Part shown: positions 26,267 to 34,900 of the stretch, in pieces | How the letters are laid out: each line of letters starts with the position of its first letter | How positions within the stretch are numbered: position 1 is the first letter of the stretch | DNA from: Prevotella sp. | Lineage (GTDB): Bacteria > Bacteroidota > Bacteroidia > Bacteroidales > Bacteroidaceae | Length of the DNA stretch: 49,819 nt | Direction: 5' to 3' | Assembly (NCBI GenBank): GCA_024680755.1 | Contig: JAILBT010000042.1 | Span: 1-49,819 of the forward strand | Program-made: the position numbers and the translations under genes | The notes under the pieces: model-generated | What the model was told of the DNA's origin: nothing | The model's input: the letters and a program-made list of their open reading frames with translations, nothing else | Databases searched by the model: none

Positions 26267-27320
26267 TGCAGCCGCAGACGACGGCAGGCAGGAGCCATAC
26301 CATTTCCTAATCATCATCCCTGCCTATCGGGAGGATGCCGTCATTCTGCCCACGGCGCGCGCCGCCTTGCAGCAACAGTACCCGCAGGGGCATTTCACGG
26401 TGGCTGTGGTCAGCGACCATCAGCAGGAAGCCACAAACAGGGTTCTGGCCAAACTGCCGCTTACCTTGTTCCTGCCTCATTTTGAGAAAAGCAGCAAGGC
26501 GCGTGCGTTGCAATACGCAGTGGCTCACACGACCAGCCGCTACGACTATGCCGTCATTCTCGATGCAGACAATATTGTCCGGCCAGACTTTCTCTGCCAG
26601 CTGGACACCGTGTGCCGTCATGGGCACAGCGCCATACAGTGCCATCGCACGGCAAAAAACAGCGACGGCCATGTGGCCATGCTCGACGGTCTGAGCGAAG
26701 AAATCAACAACACCGTGTTCCGTCGTGGCCACAACCGTGTGGGCCTGTCGGCTGCCCTGATAGGCTCCGGCATGTGCTTCAGCTACGACTGGTTCTCAAA
26801 CCATGTAGGTGGGCTACAGACAGCAGGCGAAGACCGCGAACTGGAGAAGATGCTGCTTACCGAAGGTGTCCATATCCACTATGCCGAGCATATCCACGTC
26901 ATGGACGAGAAGGTGGCGTCCAGCAGCGGCTTCCAGCAACAACGCCTCAGATGGATGTCAGCACAGCTACAGAGCCTGCTTGCGTTGCTGCCGGGCTGCC
27001 GGGCTGCCTTGCTCCACGGCAACATCGACTATATAGACAAGACCCTGCAACAGGCCCTCATACCGCGCAGCATGCTACTGGTGCTATTGCCCGTTGCCTC
27101 GGCTGTCGTCACCCTGTTTTCGCCTCCCGCCTCTGTCAAGTGGTGGTGTCTGACGACCGTATTCTGCTTGTCGCTTCTGGCTGCCCTGCCTAAGCCGATG
27201 CGCAACATGAGGGCCTTCGCCGCGCTCGTAAAGCTACCGGCCCTCGTGGGTCTGCTCCTGCGCAACATGTCACATCTGGACCGCCACAACCGCGACTTTA
27301 TCCACACCCAACACACTTAG
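26157..27320 (+). CDS. Membrane glycosyltransferase family 2, intact motifs
   Basis: A 387-residue membrane GT2. Residues about 3-24 form a membrane segment, the GT-A domain follows (IIIPAYRED, AVVSDHQQEATN, D136-A-D138 in VILDADNIV, GEDRELEK), then Q262-R-L-R-W266 and two C-terminal hydrophobic segments (about 300-345). This layout matches processive or membrane-bound transferases that act on lipid-linked acceptors. It is the last gene of the exopolysaccharide locus. Its first 110 bp overlap the end of the upstream paralog in another frame; the start is retained because it encodes the membrane segment that the paralog also has. Confidence 0.88.
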   Translation: MDILLWLLAAGSVAYVTFFTLAARLPMKKAKSNVQADAAADDGRQEPYHFLIIIPAYREDAVILPTARAALQQQYPQGHFTVAVVSDHQQEATNRVLAKLPLTLFLPHFEKSSKARALQYAVAHTTSRYDYAVILDADNIVRPDFLCQLDTVCRHGHSAIQCHRTAKNSDGHVAMLDGLSEEINNTVFRRGHNRVGLSAALIGSGMCFSYDWFSNHVGGLQTAGEDRELEKMLLTEGVHIHYAEHIHVMDEKVASSSGFQQQRLRWMSAQLQSLLALLPGCRAALLHGNIDYIDKTLQQALIPRSMLLVLLPVASAVVTLFSPPASVKWWCLTTVFCLSLLAALPKPMRNMRAFAALVKLPALVGLLLRNMSHLDRHNRDFIHTQHT

Positions 27321-27359
27321 CCCCCACAACACCCACAACACCCTCAAAGCATTACTCCC

Positions 27360-28166
27360 GTGATTAGCAAAAGCCAACAGAAACTGATACGCAGCCTGGA
27401 GCTGAAAAAATACCGTCAACGTGAGGGTCTCTTCGTAGCCGAGGGGCCTAAGGTTGTGGGCGACTTGCTGCGTCGCGCCGAGGCCACCGCCATATATGCC
27501 ACGAGCCAATGGATTGAGCATAATGCCTCTGTCATGTCGTCCGGCCCCCAGCCTACAGCCAACATTCACGAAGTGAGTCCGTCAGAGCTACAACACATCA
27601 GCTTCCTGCAGCACCCCCAGCAAGTGTTGGGCCTCTTCGCCCTTCCGCGGCAAAAGTCCGACGCGGCCATGCTGCCGACGATGTTGCGACTGCCGACGTG
27701 CGAGCTGGTACTCGCTCTCGACGGCGTGCAGGATCCAGGCAACCTGGGAACAATCATCCGACTGGCCGACTGGTTCGGCATAGGCACCATACTGTGCAGT
27801 CTGGATACGGCCGACGCATGGAGTCCTAAGGTGGTTCAGGCCACGATGGGCAGCATAGCACGAGTGAATGTCGTATATACCGATCTGAAAGAGTGGCTGT
27901 CGCACCTGCCCGCAGACGTGCCCGTCTATGGCACCATGCTCGACGGCACCGACATTTACCGTAAGCAACTGACAAGACACGGCGTAATCATCATGGGCAA
28001 CGAGGGCAACGGCATTTCAGAGCAGGTTGCCGCCCGCGTGAGTCACCGACTGCTTGTACCCAGCTTCTCGCTCACGCCCGACGACACGGCAGAAAGCCTG
28101 AACGTAGCCATCGCCACAGCCGTCACATGTGCAGAGTTCAGACGCCAACAGCACGAAACAACTTAG
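27360..28166 (+). CDS. TrmH/SpoU-family RNA 2'-O-methyltransferase, GTG start
   Basis: A 268-residue SPOUT methyltransferase. The N-terminal substrate-binding part (about 1-95: ISKSQQKLIRSLELKKYRQR, GLFVAEGPKVV) resembles a SpoU_sub_bind domain. The knot domain has motif 1 GNLGTIIRLADWFGIG, motif 2 IIMGNEGNGIS and motif 3 AESLNVAIATAV. Members 2'-O-methylate ribose in rRNA or tRNA; the exact target cannot be read here. It begins with GTG, 39 bp after the last polysaccharide gene. The stop codon TAG (28164-28166) lies within the left arm of the inverted repeat at 28163-28346. Confidence 0.93.
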   Translation: MISKSQQKLIRSLELKKYRQREGLFVAEGPKVVGDLLRRAEATAIYATSQWIEHNASVMSSGPQPTANIHEVSPSELQHISFLQHPQQVLGLFALPRQKSDAAMLPTMLRLPTCELVLALDGVQDPGNLGTIIRLADWFGIGTILCSLDTADAWSPKVVQATMGSIARVNVVYTDLKEWLSHLPADVPVYGTMLDGTDIYRKQLTRHGVIIMGNEGNGISEQVAARVSHRLLVPSFSLTPDDTAESLNVAIATAVTCAEFRRQQHETT

Positions 28167-28346
28167 GAACTGGTACTATATAAAGTTTACAATTATTCTT
28201 TTTAGACAACGAATTAAAACGAATTACACGAATTACGCGAATTAAAGTTAATGACACGAATTGAAACGAATTATACGAATTAAAAAATTATACGAATTAC
28301 ACGAATTAAAGCTCAAATGCAATCTTTATTTAGTGTCAGTTCCTTA
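28163..28346. repeat. MITE-like element: imperfect ~30-bp terminal inverted repeats around an A/T-rich array
   Basis: The left arm begins TTAGGAACTGGTACTATATA (28163-28194) and the right arm ends TTAGTGTCAGTTCCTTA (28316-28346). Reverse-complemented, the arms agree at roughly 24 of 30 positions, and two of the mismatches would be G-U pairs in RNA. GGAACTG/CAGTTCC is flanked by TTA on both sides, a possible 3-bp target duplication. It contains no protein gene. It could instead be a long 3' hairpin of the upstream transcript. Confidence 0.55.
28208..28310. repeat. Tandem ACGAATTA-type array, about 9-bp period
   Basis: The core CGAATTA or CGAATTG recurs about ten times with spacings of 8-17 bp, mostly 9-10. 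It forms the centre of the element at 28163-28346. It is A/T-rich and non-coding. Confidence 0.8.
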
Positions 28347-28385
28347 GTAATATTCAGAATAGGCAAAAAAAACACGCAAAAATAT

Positions 28386-28416
28386 TTTGTCAGGTAAAGA
28401 AAAAGCAGTACCTTTG
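28386..28416 (+). promoter_or_regulatory. Promoter of rpsF-rpsR-rplI
   Basis: TTTG (28386-28389), 19 bp, TACCTTTG (28409-28416). Perfect consensus, 45 bp before the rpsF ATG. Confidence 0.82.
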
Positions 28417-28461
28417 CGCCGCAATTTTGCGAAACACATTATTTTATCAACTTAAAAACGT

Positions 28462-28809
28462 ATGAACCAATACGAAACCGTTTTCATTTTGACTCCCGTT
28501 TTGTCTGACGAACAGATGAAGGAAACGGTCGCTAAGTTCAGGAAGGTGCTCGAAGATCAGGGTGCCGAGATTGTGAACGAGGAGACCTGGGGACTGAAGA
28601 AGATGGCATACGCCATCCAGAAGAAATCAACAGGCTTCTACTGCCTGCTGGAGTTCAAGGCTGAGCCTACCGTGGTGCAGGTGCTTGAGACCGCCTACCG
28701 CCGCGACGAGAAAGTGATTCGCTTCCAGACCGTGAAGCTCGAGAAATATGCCATCGAGTACGCAGAGAAGCGCCGTAACAAAATGGGTAAAAAAGAAGAG
28801 GAGGCTTAA
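28462..28809 (+). CDS. rpsF: 30S ribosomal protein S6
   Basis: A 115-residue S6, with the family start [19 protein letters not shown] and the conserved [21 protein letters not shown]. It binds the central domain of 16S rRNA together with S18, whose gene follows after 3 bp. The C-terminus is basic then acidic ([13 protein letters not shown]), as usual in the phylum. First gene of the classic S6-S18-L9 operon, with its own promoter. Confidence 0.98.
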   Translation: MNQYETVFILTPVLSDEQMKETVAKFRKVLEDQGAEIVNEETWGLKKMAYAIQKKSTGFYCLLEFKAEPTVVQVLETAYRRDEKVIRFQTVKLEKYAIEYAEKRRNKMGKKEEEA

Positions 28810-28812
28810 ATC

Positions 28813-29094
28813 ATGGCAGAAGTACAACAGACACAGCAGTCGGAGATTCGCTACCTGAACGCTCCCACCATCGACACCAAGCGCAAGAAGTACTGCCGTT
28901 TCAAGAAGAGCGGCATCAAGTATATCGACTACAAGGATCCTGAGTTCCTCAAGAAGTTCCTCAACGAGCAGGGCAAGATTCTGCCCCGCCGCATCACAGG
29001 CACATCGCTGAAATATCAGCGCCGCGTGGCCCAGGCCGTGAAGCGCGCACGCCAGATAGCTCTGCTGCCATACGTGACAGACCTGATGAAGTAA
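28813..29094 (+). CDS. rpsR: 30S ribosomal protein S18
   Basis: A 93-residue S18 with the diagnostic [18 protein letters not shown] and the [20 protein letters not shown] block. It forms a heterodimer with S6 on 16S rRNA. An N-terminal stretch of about 20 residues ([16 protein letters not shown]) precedes the conserved core. Gene order and spacing (3 bp after rpsF, 24 bp before rplI) are standard. Confidence 0.98.
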   Translation: MAEVQQTQQSEIRYLNAPTIDTKRKKYCRFKKSGIKYIDYKDPEFLKKFLNEQGKILPRRITGTSLKYQRRVAQAVKRARQIALLPYVTDLMK

Positions 29095-29118
29095 GCAACC
29101 TAAAGAAAACGCAAGATC

Positions 29119-29673
29119 ATGGAAGTTATTCTGAAAGAAGACATCATCGGGCTTGGATACAAGAACGATATAGTGAACGTGAAGTCGGGCTACGGCCGCA
29201 ACTACCTCATCCCCCAGCAGAAGGCCGTCATTGCCAGCGCCAGTGCCAAGAAAGTGCTGGCCGAGAACCTGAAGCAGCAGGCCCACAAGCTTGCCGCCAT
29301 CAAGGCCGAAGCAGAGAAGAAGGGCCAGGGCATCGAGGGCATCAGCCTGACGATAGCAGCCAAGGTGAGCGCTACGGGTCAGCTCTACGGCTCGGTGAAC
29401 GCTGCCATGGTGGCTGAGGAGCTGCGCAAGCTGGGGCACGACATCGACCGCAAGATTGTCACCATGAAAGACATCAAGAAGATGGGCGACTATGTGGCGC
29501 TGGTACACCTGCACAAGGAAGTGGTGGTGGAAATTCCCGTCAAGGTGGTGGCCGAGAACGAGCCCGAGCCCGCAGAGGAAGCCCCTGCTGCAGAAGCTCC
29601 CGCCGAAGAAGCCGCTCCCGCTGAGGACACCGCTGCTGCCGAGACAGAGGCAGAAACCCCGGCCGCAGAGTAA
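29119..29673 (+). CDS. rplI: 50S ribosomal protein L9 with acidic C-terminal extension
   Basis: A 184-residue L9. The N-terminal domain is conserved (MEVILKEDIIGLGYKND, then VKSGYGRNYLIPQQKA), followed by the connecting helix and C-terminal domain. L9 binds 23S rRNA near the L1 stalk and helps keep the reading frame. The family is normally about 148-150 residues; here residues about 148-184 add an Ala/Pro/Glu-rich acidic tail with no predicted fold. A strong terminator follows at 29710-29748. Confidence 0.98.
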   Translation: MEVILKEDIIGLGYKNDIVNVKSGYGRNYLIPQQKAVIASASAKKVLAENLKQQAHKLAAIKAEAEKKGQGIEGISLTIAAKVSATGQLYGSVNAAMVAEELRKLGHDIDRKIVTMKDIKKMGDYVALVHLHKEVVVEIPVKVVAENEPEPAEEAPAAEAPAEEAAPAEDTAAAETEAETPAAE

Positions 29674-29709
29674 GTGCAACACTCTGATACAACACACATA
29701 ACACGATAT

Positions 29710-29748
29710 GAGGTGAGCACCTGCAACAGGTGTTCACCTCTTTCTTTT
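29710..29748 (+). terminator. Intrinsic terminator of the S6-S18-L9 operon
   Basis: GAGGTGAGCACCTG (29710-29723) pairs with CAGGTGTTCACCTC (29727-29740) across a CAA loop, with one G-U, giving a 14-bp stem. TTTCTTTT follows. It lies 37 bp past the rplI stop. Confidence 0.9.
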
Positions 29749-30067
29749 GTCAGATTCATTCGTGCTGAAGGCCTACGCCTACCGATAAATGTTGTTGTCC
29801 GGAGAGATAGTAATTGTAGGGGGGTGAGGCATACCATGAATGTAGGGGCTGACCCTGTGCCAGCCCGCTCGACCGACAGGGCGTTCATCCGCAGCAGTTC
29901 CGGCGCAAGTTACACTTACGATTTCACCGTGGTTAACGACAAAACACTGGTAATGCATGATTGGACCTATACCAAGCAATGATCTTTATCGGCACTGCCC
30001 AAAGCCTCTGTAGCATTGATGTCAAATGCACAAGCGAAGGACATCCGTTAACAATAACAGGACAACG
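29749..30067. other. Gap between the rplI and pgk terminators; no intact gene
   Basis: The stretch holds a small hairpin, GGGCTG (29846-29851) with CAGCCC (29861-29866), inside a GTAGGGG-type sequence present twice, which resembles a REP-like element. On the plus strand the frame ending at 29982 reads YTYDFTVVNDKTLVMHDWTY just before its stop, like the C-terminal strands of a lost lipoprotein or beta-sandwich protein. No start, signal peptide or binding site supports a working gene. I see nothing else. Confidence 0.4.
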
Positions 30068-30102
30068 ATTGCGGCGCCGTCTGAGTAAGACGACGCCGCA
30101 AT
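30068..30102 (-). terminator. Terminator hairpin downstream of pgk
   Basis: ATTGCGGCGCCGTCT (30068-30082) and AGACGACGCCGCAAT (30088-30102) form a 15-bp stem with one mismatch and a 5-nt loop, 84 bp past the pgk stop. T-rich sequence is modest on both sides, so it may serve both directions. The only convergent gene, rplI, already has a better terminator. Confidence 0.7.
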
Positions 30103-30185
30103 GCTTTGTGTTCATTCAGGGGCTGCTGCTTATATGACGCGGTCAGGCCGCAACAGAGCTGATGTTTACGAGCAGCCTCTGCACT

Positions 30186-31457
30186 TTACTCCCCCTTGAT
30201 GGCAGCCACACCTGGCAGCACCTTACCCTCGATAGCCTCGAGCAGTGCCCCGCCGCCGGTTGAGATATAGCTCACCTGGTCGGCCAGTCCGAACTTGTTG
30301 ACGCAGGCCACGGAGTCGCCGCCACCGATGAGCGAGAAGGCACCTTCCTTTGTTGCCTTGGCGATGGCATTGCCGATGGCACGGCTGCCGTCGGTGAAGT
30401 CGTCGCACTCAAACACACCGGCAGGACCGTTCCACAGTATGGTCTTTGCGCCCTCGATAGCCTGTGCGAATGCCTTTTGACTCTCGGGACCGGCATCGAC
30501 ACCCTCAAATCCGTCGGGCACGTCGGTAGCGGCACAAACCACCTTCTTGGCACCTTCCTTCAGGCTCATGGTTCCGAAGTCCAGACCGTCGGTGGCTACG
30601 CAGTCGGTGCCAAGCACCAGCTCCACGCCGTTCTTCTTTGCCAGCTCTTCCACACCCAGGGCCACGTCCAGCTTGTCCAGCTCGACAATGCTGTTGCCAA
30701 TCTTGCCGTCGTGAGCCTTGGCAAAGGTATAGGTCATGCCGCCGCAGAGGATGAGCTTGTCAACCTTGCCCAGCAGGTTCTCGATAATGCCTATCTTTGT
30801 AGAGACCTTCGAACCACCCATAATGGCCACAAACGGGCGCTTGATGTTCGACAGCACATTGTCAACGGCCTTCACCTCCTTCTCCATCAGATAGCCCAGC
30901 ATACGATGGTCTGCATCGAAGAACTCGTCGATGACCGCCGTAGAAGCGTGCTTGCGGTGAGCTGTGCCGAAAGCGTCCATGACGTATGCGTCAGCGTATG
31001 AGGCCAGTTTCTTGGCAAACTCCTTCTGACTCTTCTTCATGGCTTTCTTTGCCTCGTCATACTCTGGAGTGCCTTTCTCCACACCCACGGGCTTGCCTTC
31101 CTCTTCGGGATAGTAGCGCAGGTTCTCCAGGAGCAGCGCCTCGCCCATCTTGAGGGCCTCAGCCTCGGCTGTTGCGTTGGCACAGTCGGCAGCAAAGCTG
31201 ACCTTCACGCCCAGCGCTTTCTGCACCGGCTCAACAATCTGCTTGAGCGACAGCTTGGGATTAACCTTACCTTTGGGCTTACCCATGTGGCTCATCATGA
31301 TGACAGCGCCGCCATCGTTCAGAATCTTCTTCAGCGTGGGCAGGGCACCGCGTATGCGAGTGTCGTCCGTCACATGTCCGTTTTCGTCCAGAGGTACGTT
31401 GAAATCCACACGTACGATTGCCTTCTTACCGGCAAAGTTGAATTGATCAATTGTCAT
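30186..31457 (-). CDS. pgk: Phosphoglycerate kinase
   Basis: A 423-residue glycolytic kinase that transfers phosphate from 1,3-bisphosphoglycerate to ADP. N-terminal [14 protein letters not shown] and [19 protein letters not shown] bind the triose; [11 protein letters not shown] follows; C-terminal nucleotide-binding motifs include [24 protein letters not shown] and [12 protein letters not shown]. The start at 31457 ([12 protein letters not shown]) is chosen because the promoter at 31509-31540 lies downstream of the longer possible start at 31592. It is monocistronic, divergent from carB. Confidence 0.97.
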   Translation of the reverse strand: MTIDQFNFAGKKAIVRVDFNVPLDENGHVTDDTRIRGALPTLKKILNDGGAVIMMSHMGKPKGKVNPKLSLKQIVEPVQKALGVKVSFAADCANATAEAEALKMGEALLLENLRYYPEEEGKPVGVEKGTPEYDEAKKAMKKSQKEFAKKLASYADAYVMDAFGTAHRKHASTAVIDEFFDADHRMLGYLMEKEVKAVDNVLSNIKRPFVAIMGGSKVSTKIGIIENLLGKVDKLILCGGMTYTFAKAHDGKIGNSIVELDKLDVALGVEELAKKNGVELVLGTDCVATDGLDFGTMSLKEGAKKVVCAATDVPDGFEGVDAGPESQKAFAQAIEGAKTILWNGPAGVFECDDFTDGSRAIGNAIAKATKEGAFSLIGGGDSVACVNKFGLADQVSYISTGGGALLEAIEGKVLPGVAAIKGE

Positions 31458-31508
31458 GTTTGTATTACAATTAAAATAATAAAGTGGTTTTGTCGTGTTT
31501 TCAAGCCG

Positions 31509-31540
31509 CAAAGTTATAAAAAAATATGTGTTGCGACAAA
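31509..31540 (-). promoter_or_regulatory. Promoter of pgk
   Basis: Minus-strand TTTG (31540-31537), 20 bp, TAACTTTG (31516-31509). The transcript should start near 31503, about 46 nt before the ATG. This fixes the pgk start at 31457. Confidence 0.82.
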
Positions 31541-31597
31541 AGAAATGCTTATTTTTTTTCAAGCTGCCGATTACAACGCACAGCTTCATCAAATGCG

Positions 31598-31626
31598 AAA
31601 AGGGCGACCTTCACAGGCGACCCTTT
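31598..31626 (-). terminator. Hairpin with T-run ending the candidate small RNA
   Basis: On the minus strand AAAGGGTCGCC, a 6-nt loop TGTGAA, then GGTCGCCCTTTT. The stem has 11 positions with two G-U pairs and one mismatch, and ends in TTTT. It looks like an intrinsic terminator in the leftward direction. Confidence 0.6.
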
Positions 31627-31678
31627 CTCTTCTTCAATAGGTATTAGTTTTTAAGGTAAAAAGATTGTTTTCAGGATA
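31598..31678 (-). ncRNA. Candidate small RNA or leader upstream of pgk
   Basis: A perfect promoter at 31685-31716 points leftward, and about 80 nt later comes a hairpin followed by TTTT (31626-31598). No ATG-initiated frame fits between them. The RNA would be A/U-rich at its 5' end and close with a GC-rich stem. Because pgk has its own promoter beyond the hairpin, this could be a free-standing small RNA or an attenuated second pgk leader. Confidence 0.5.
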
Positions 31679-31684
31679 ACGCTG

Positions 31685-31716
31685 CAAAGGTATTGACAAT
31701 TATCAAGACAACCAAA
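31685..31716 (-). promoter_or_regulatory. Promoter of the candidate small RNA
   Basis: Minus-strand TTTG (31716-31713), 20 bp, TACCTTTG (31692-31685). Perfect match. No protein gene starts within the next 220 bp in this direction before pgk. Confidence 0.72.
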
Positions 31717-31877
31717 CATTTTAGCAACATTTTTACTTTTTTTTGACTGTTCGCCTGCACAGTCCAAATTTCGAGCATATTTTTGTTCCATCAGCTATCA
31801 TTTTTGCTATAAAACCTGTAAGAAAATTATCTATATATTATAAAATGTAGAAGTGCTACCAAAAAGATGAGATACTT

Positions 31878-31909
31878 TTTGTGTATGTCAGAAAAAAAAA
31901 CTACTTTTG
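31878..31909 (+). promoter_or_regulatory. Promoter of carB
   Basis: TTTG (31878-31881), 20 bp, TACTTTTG (31902-31909). Perfect consensus, 49 bp before the carB ATG. Confidence 0.82.
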
Positions 31910-31958
31910 CAGCGCTTTTTAACCCACAGCATTTTCGCACACAATCCAAAATAGGTAT

Positions 31959-34900
31959 ATGGAAAAGAAACTCAACAAAGTGCTGGTACTCGGCAGTGGT
32001 GCCCTGAAGATTGGGCAGGCAGGCGAGTTCGACTACAGTGGTTCACAAGCTCTTAAAGCTCTTCGCCAGGAAGGAATCAGGAGCGTGCTTGTAAACCCCA
32101 ACATTGCAACCATTCAGACATCGGAGGGTATTGCAGACAAGGTGTATTTTCAGCCTGTCACCACCCATTTTGTGACCGAAATCATCAAGAAGGAACGTCC
32201 GGACGGCATCCTTCTGGCCTTTGGCGGGCAGACGGCCCTGAACTGCGGCACAGAGCTCTACACCACCGGTGTGCTGAGCGAATACAATGTTCAGGTGCTC
32301 GGCACGAGCGTCGAAGCCATCATGGACACCGAGGACCGCGACCGCTTTGTTCGCCGGCTGGACGAGATAAGCCTGAAGACCCCCGTCAGCCATGCCGTAG
32401 AGAGCATGGACGACGCTCTGAAGGCAGCGCGCGAGATTGGTTTCCCCATCATGATACGGTCAGCATACGCACTGGGCGGCCTTGGCTCGGGCATCTGCCC
32501 CGACGAGGCAGCGTTCTGCAAGCTGGCAGAGAGTGCGTTCACCTTTGCACCGCAGATACTGGTTGAGGAAAGTCTGAAGGGCTGGAAGGAGATAGAGTTT
32601 GAATGTATCCGCGATGCCAACGACCGCTGCTTCACTGTGGCCTCGATGGAGAATTTCGACCCGCTGGGCATTCACACCGGCGAGTCGATAGTGGTGGCCC
32701 CCACATGCTCGCTTGCCGATGAGCAGGTGAAGATGCTGCAGGACATCACCATACGCTGCGTGCGCCATCTGAACATCGTGGGTGAGTGCAACATACAGTT
32801 TGCCTTCAACGCCGAGACCAACGACTACCGTATCATCGAGATAAACGCCCGCCTGAGCCGCTCCAGCGCGCTGGCCTCAAAAGCGACCGGCTATCCTCTC
32901 GCTTTCGTGGCTGCCAAGATTGCCTTAGGCTACACCCTGGACCAGATAGGCGAGATGGGGACCACCAACTCAGCCTATACGGCACCGTCGCTCGACTATA
33001 TGATATGCAAGATACCGCGCTGGGACCTTACCAAATTCCAGGGTGTGAGCCGGCAGATAGGCTCTTCGATGAAGTCGGTGGGAGAGATTATGTCCATCGG
33101 CCGCTCGTTCGAGGAGATGATACAGAAAGGCCTGCGCATGATAGGCCAGGGCATGCACGGCTTCGTGGGCAACGACCACACTCGCTTCAAGAACCTCGAC
33201 GACGCACTGGAGAACCCCACCGACCTGCGCATCTTCGCCATAGCCCAGGCTTTAGAGGAGGGCTACAGCGTGGAGCGGATAGAGCAGCTGACGAAAATCG
33301 ATGTATGGTTCCTGGAGCGGCTGAAACACATCGTTGACCTGAAGCACGAGCTGCAGAAATATGACCGCTTAGAGAACCTGCCCGACGCGCTGCTGTTAGA
33401 GGTGAAGCAGTGCGGCTTCAGCGATTTCCAGATAGCACGCTTCGTGCTCAAGCCCGAGGGCGGCAACATGGAGAAAGAGAACCTGGCCGTGCGTCGCTAC
33501 CGCAAGGAGCGCGGCATTCTGCCCTCGGTGAAACGCATACCCACCGTGGCCTCTGAGCACCCCGAGCTGACCAACTACCTCTATTTCACCTATACTCACA
33601 ACGCGGCGTTCCACGACAGCTTCACCGAGGCTTTGGCCAAGGTGAAACAGGCGGTGACGATGACTCTCAAGATGTCGGGGCGCTACCAGCCGGCCCACGA
33701 CATCAACTACTACCACAACGACAAGTCGGTGGTGGTTTTGGGCTCGGGTGCATATCGCATAGGCTCAAGCGTTGAGTTCGACTGGTGTTCGGTCAACGCC
33801 ATACAGACCGCACGCAAGATGGGCTACAAATCCATTATGATCAACTACAATCCTGAGACTGTCTCTACCGACTACGACATGTGCGACCGCCTGTATTTCG
33901 ACGAGCTGTCGCTGGAGCGTGTGCTCGACGTGATCGACCTGGAGCAGCCCAAGGGCGTGGTTGTCAGCGTGGGTGGACAAATACCCAACAACCTGGCCAT
34001 GAAGCTATACCGTCAGGGTGTGCCCGTCCTGGGCACGTCGCCCGTCGATATAGACCGCGCGGAGAACCGCGACAAGTTCTCTGCCATGCTTGACAAGCTG
34101 GGCATCGACCAGCCTGCATGGCGCGCCCTGACCAGCTTCGACGACGTGAAGGAGTTTGTCTCCGAGGTGGGCTATCCGGTGCTGGTGCGTCCTTCATACG
34201 TGCTCTCTGGCGCAGCCATGAACGTATGCTACGACGACGAGGAGCTGCACCGCTTCCTCGATATGGCCACAGAGGTGTCGAAGGAATTCCCCGTGGTCAT
34301 CTCGAAGTTTATGACTGAGACGAAGGAAATAGAGTTTGACGCCGTGGCCGACAAGGGCGAGGTGGTGGAATATGCCATTTCGGAGCATGTGGAGTATGCC
34401 GGCGTACACTCGGGCGACGCCACGATGGTGTTCCCCGCACAACACATCTATTTCAGCACCATACGCCAGATAAAGAAGATAGCCCGCAAGATAGCCAAGG
34501 AGCTGAACATCAGCGGACCGTTCAACATACAGTTCCTGGCCAAAAACCGCGAGGTGAAGGTGATAGAATGTAACCTGCGCGCCTCGCGCTCGTTCCCGTT
34601 TGTGAGTAAGATACTGAAGCGCAACTTCATCGAGACAGCCACCAAGATAATGCTCGATGCCCCCTACTCCCGTCCCGACCGCTCGGAGTTCGACATCGAC
34701 CGCATAGGTGTCAAGGCCAGCCAGTTCTCGTTTGCCCGTCTGCAGAATGCCGACCCCGTGCTGGGTGTCGATATGAGTTCCACGGGCGAGGTGGGCTGTC
34801 TGGGCGACGACCTGAACGAGGCCCTGCTCAACGCGCTCATCGCCACTGGCTACCGGCTGCCGAAGAAGAGTGTTCTCATCTCGTCGGGCGGTGCCAAGGG

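Noticed and set aside
31458..31592. Longer pgk start at 31592
   Set aside because: The pgk promoter at 31509-31540 lies downstream of that codon, and the added residues do not resemble the family.
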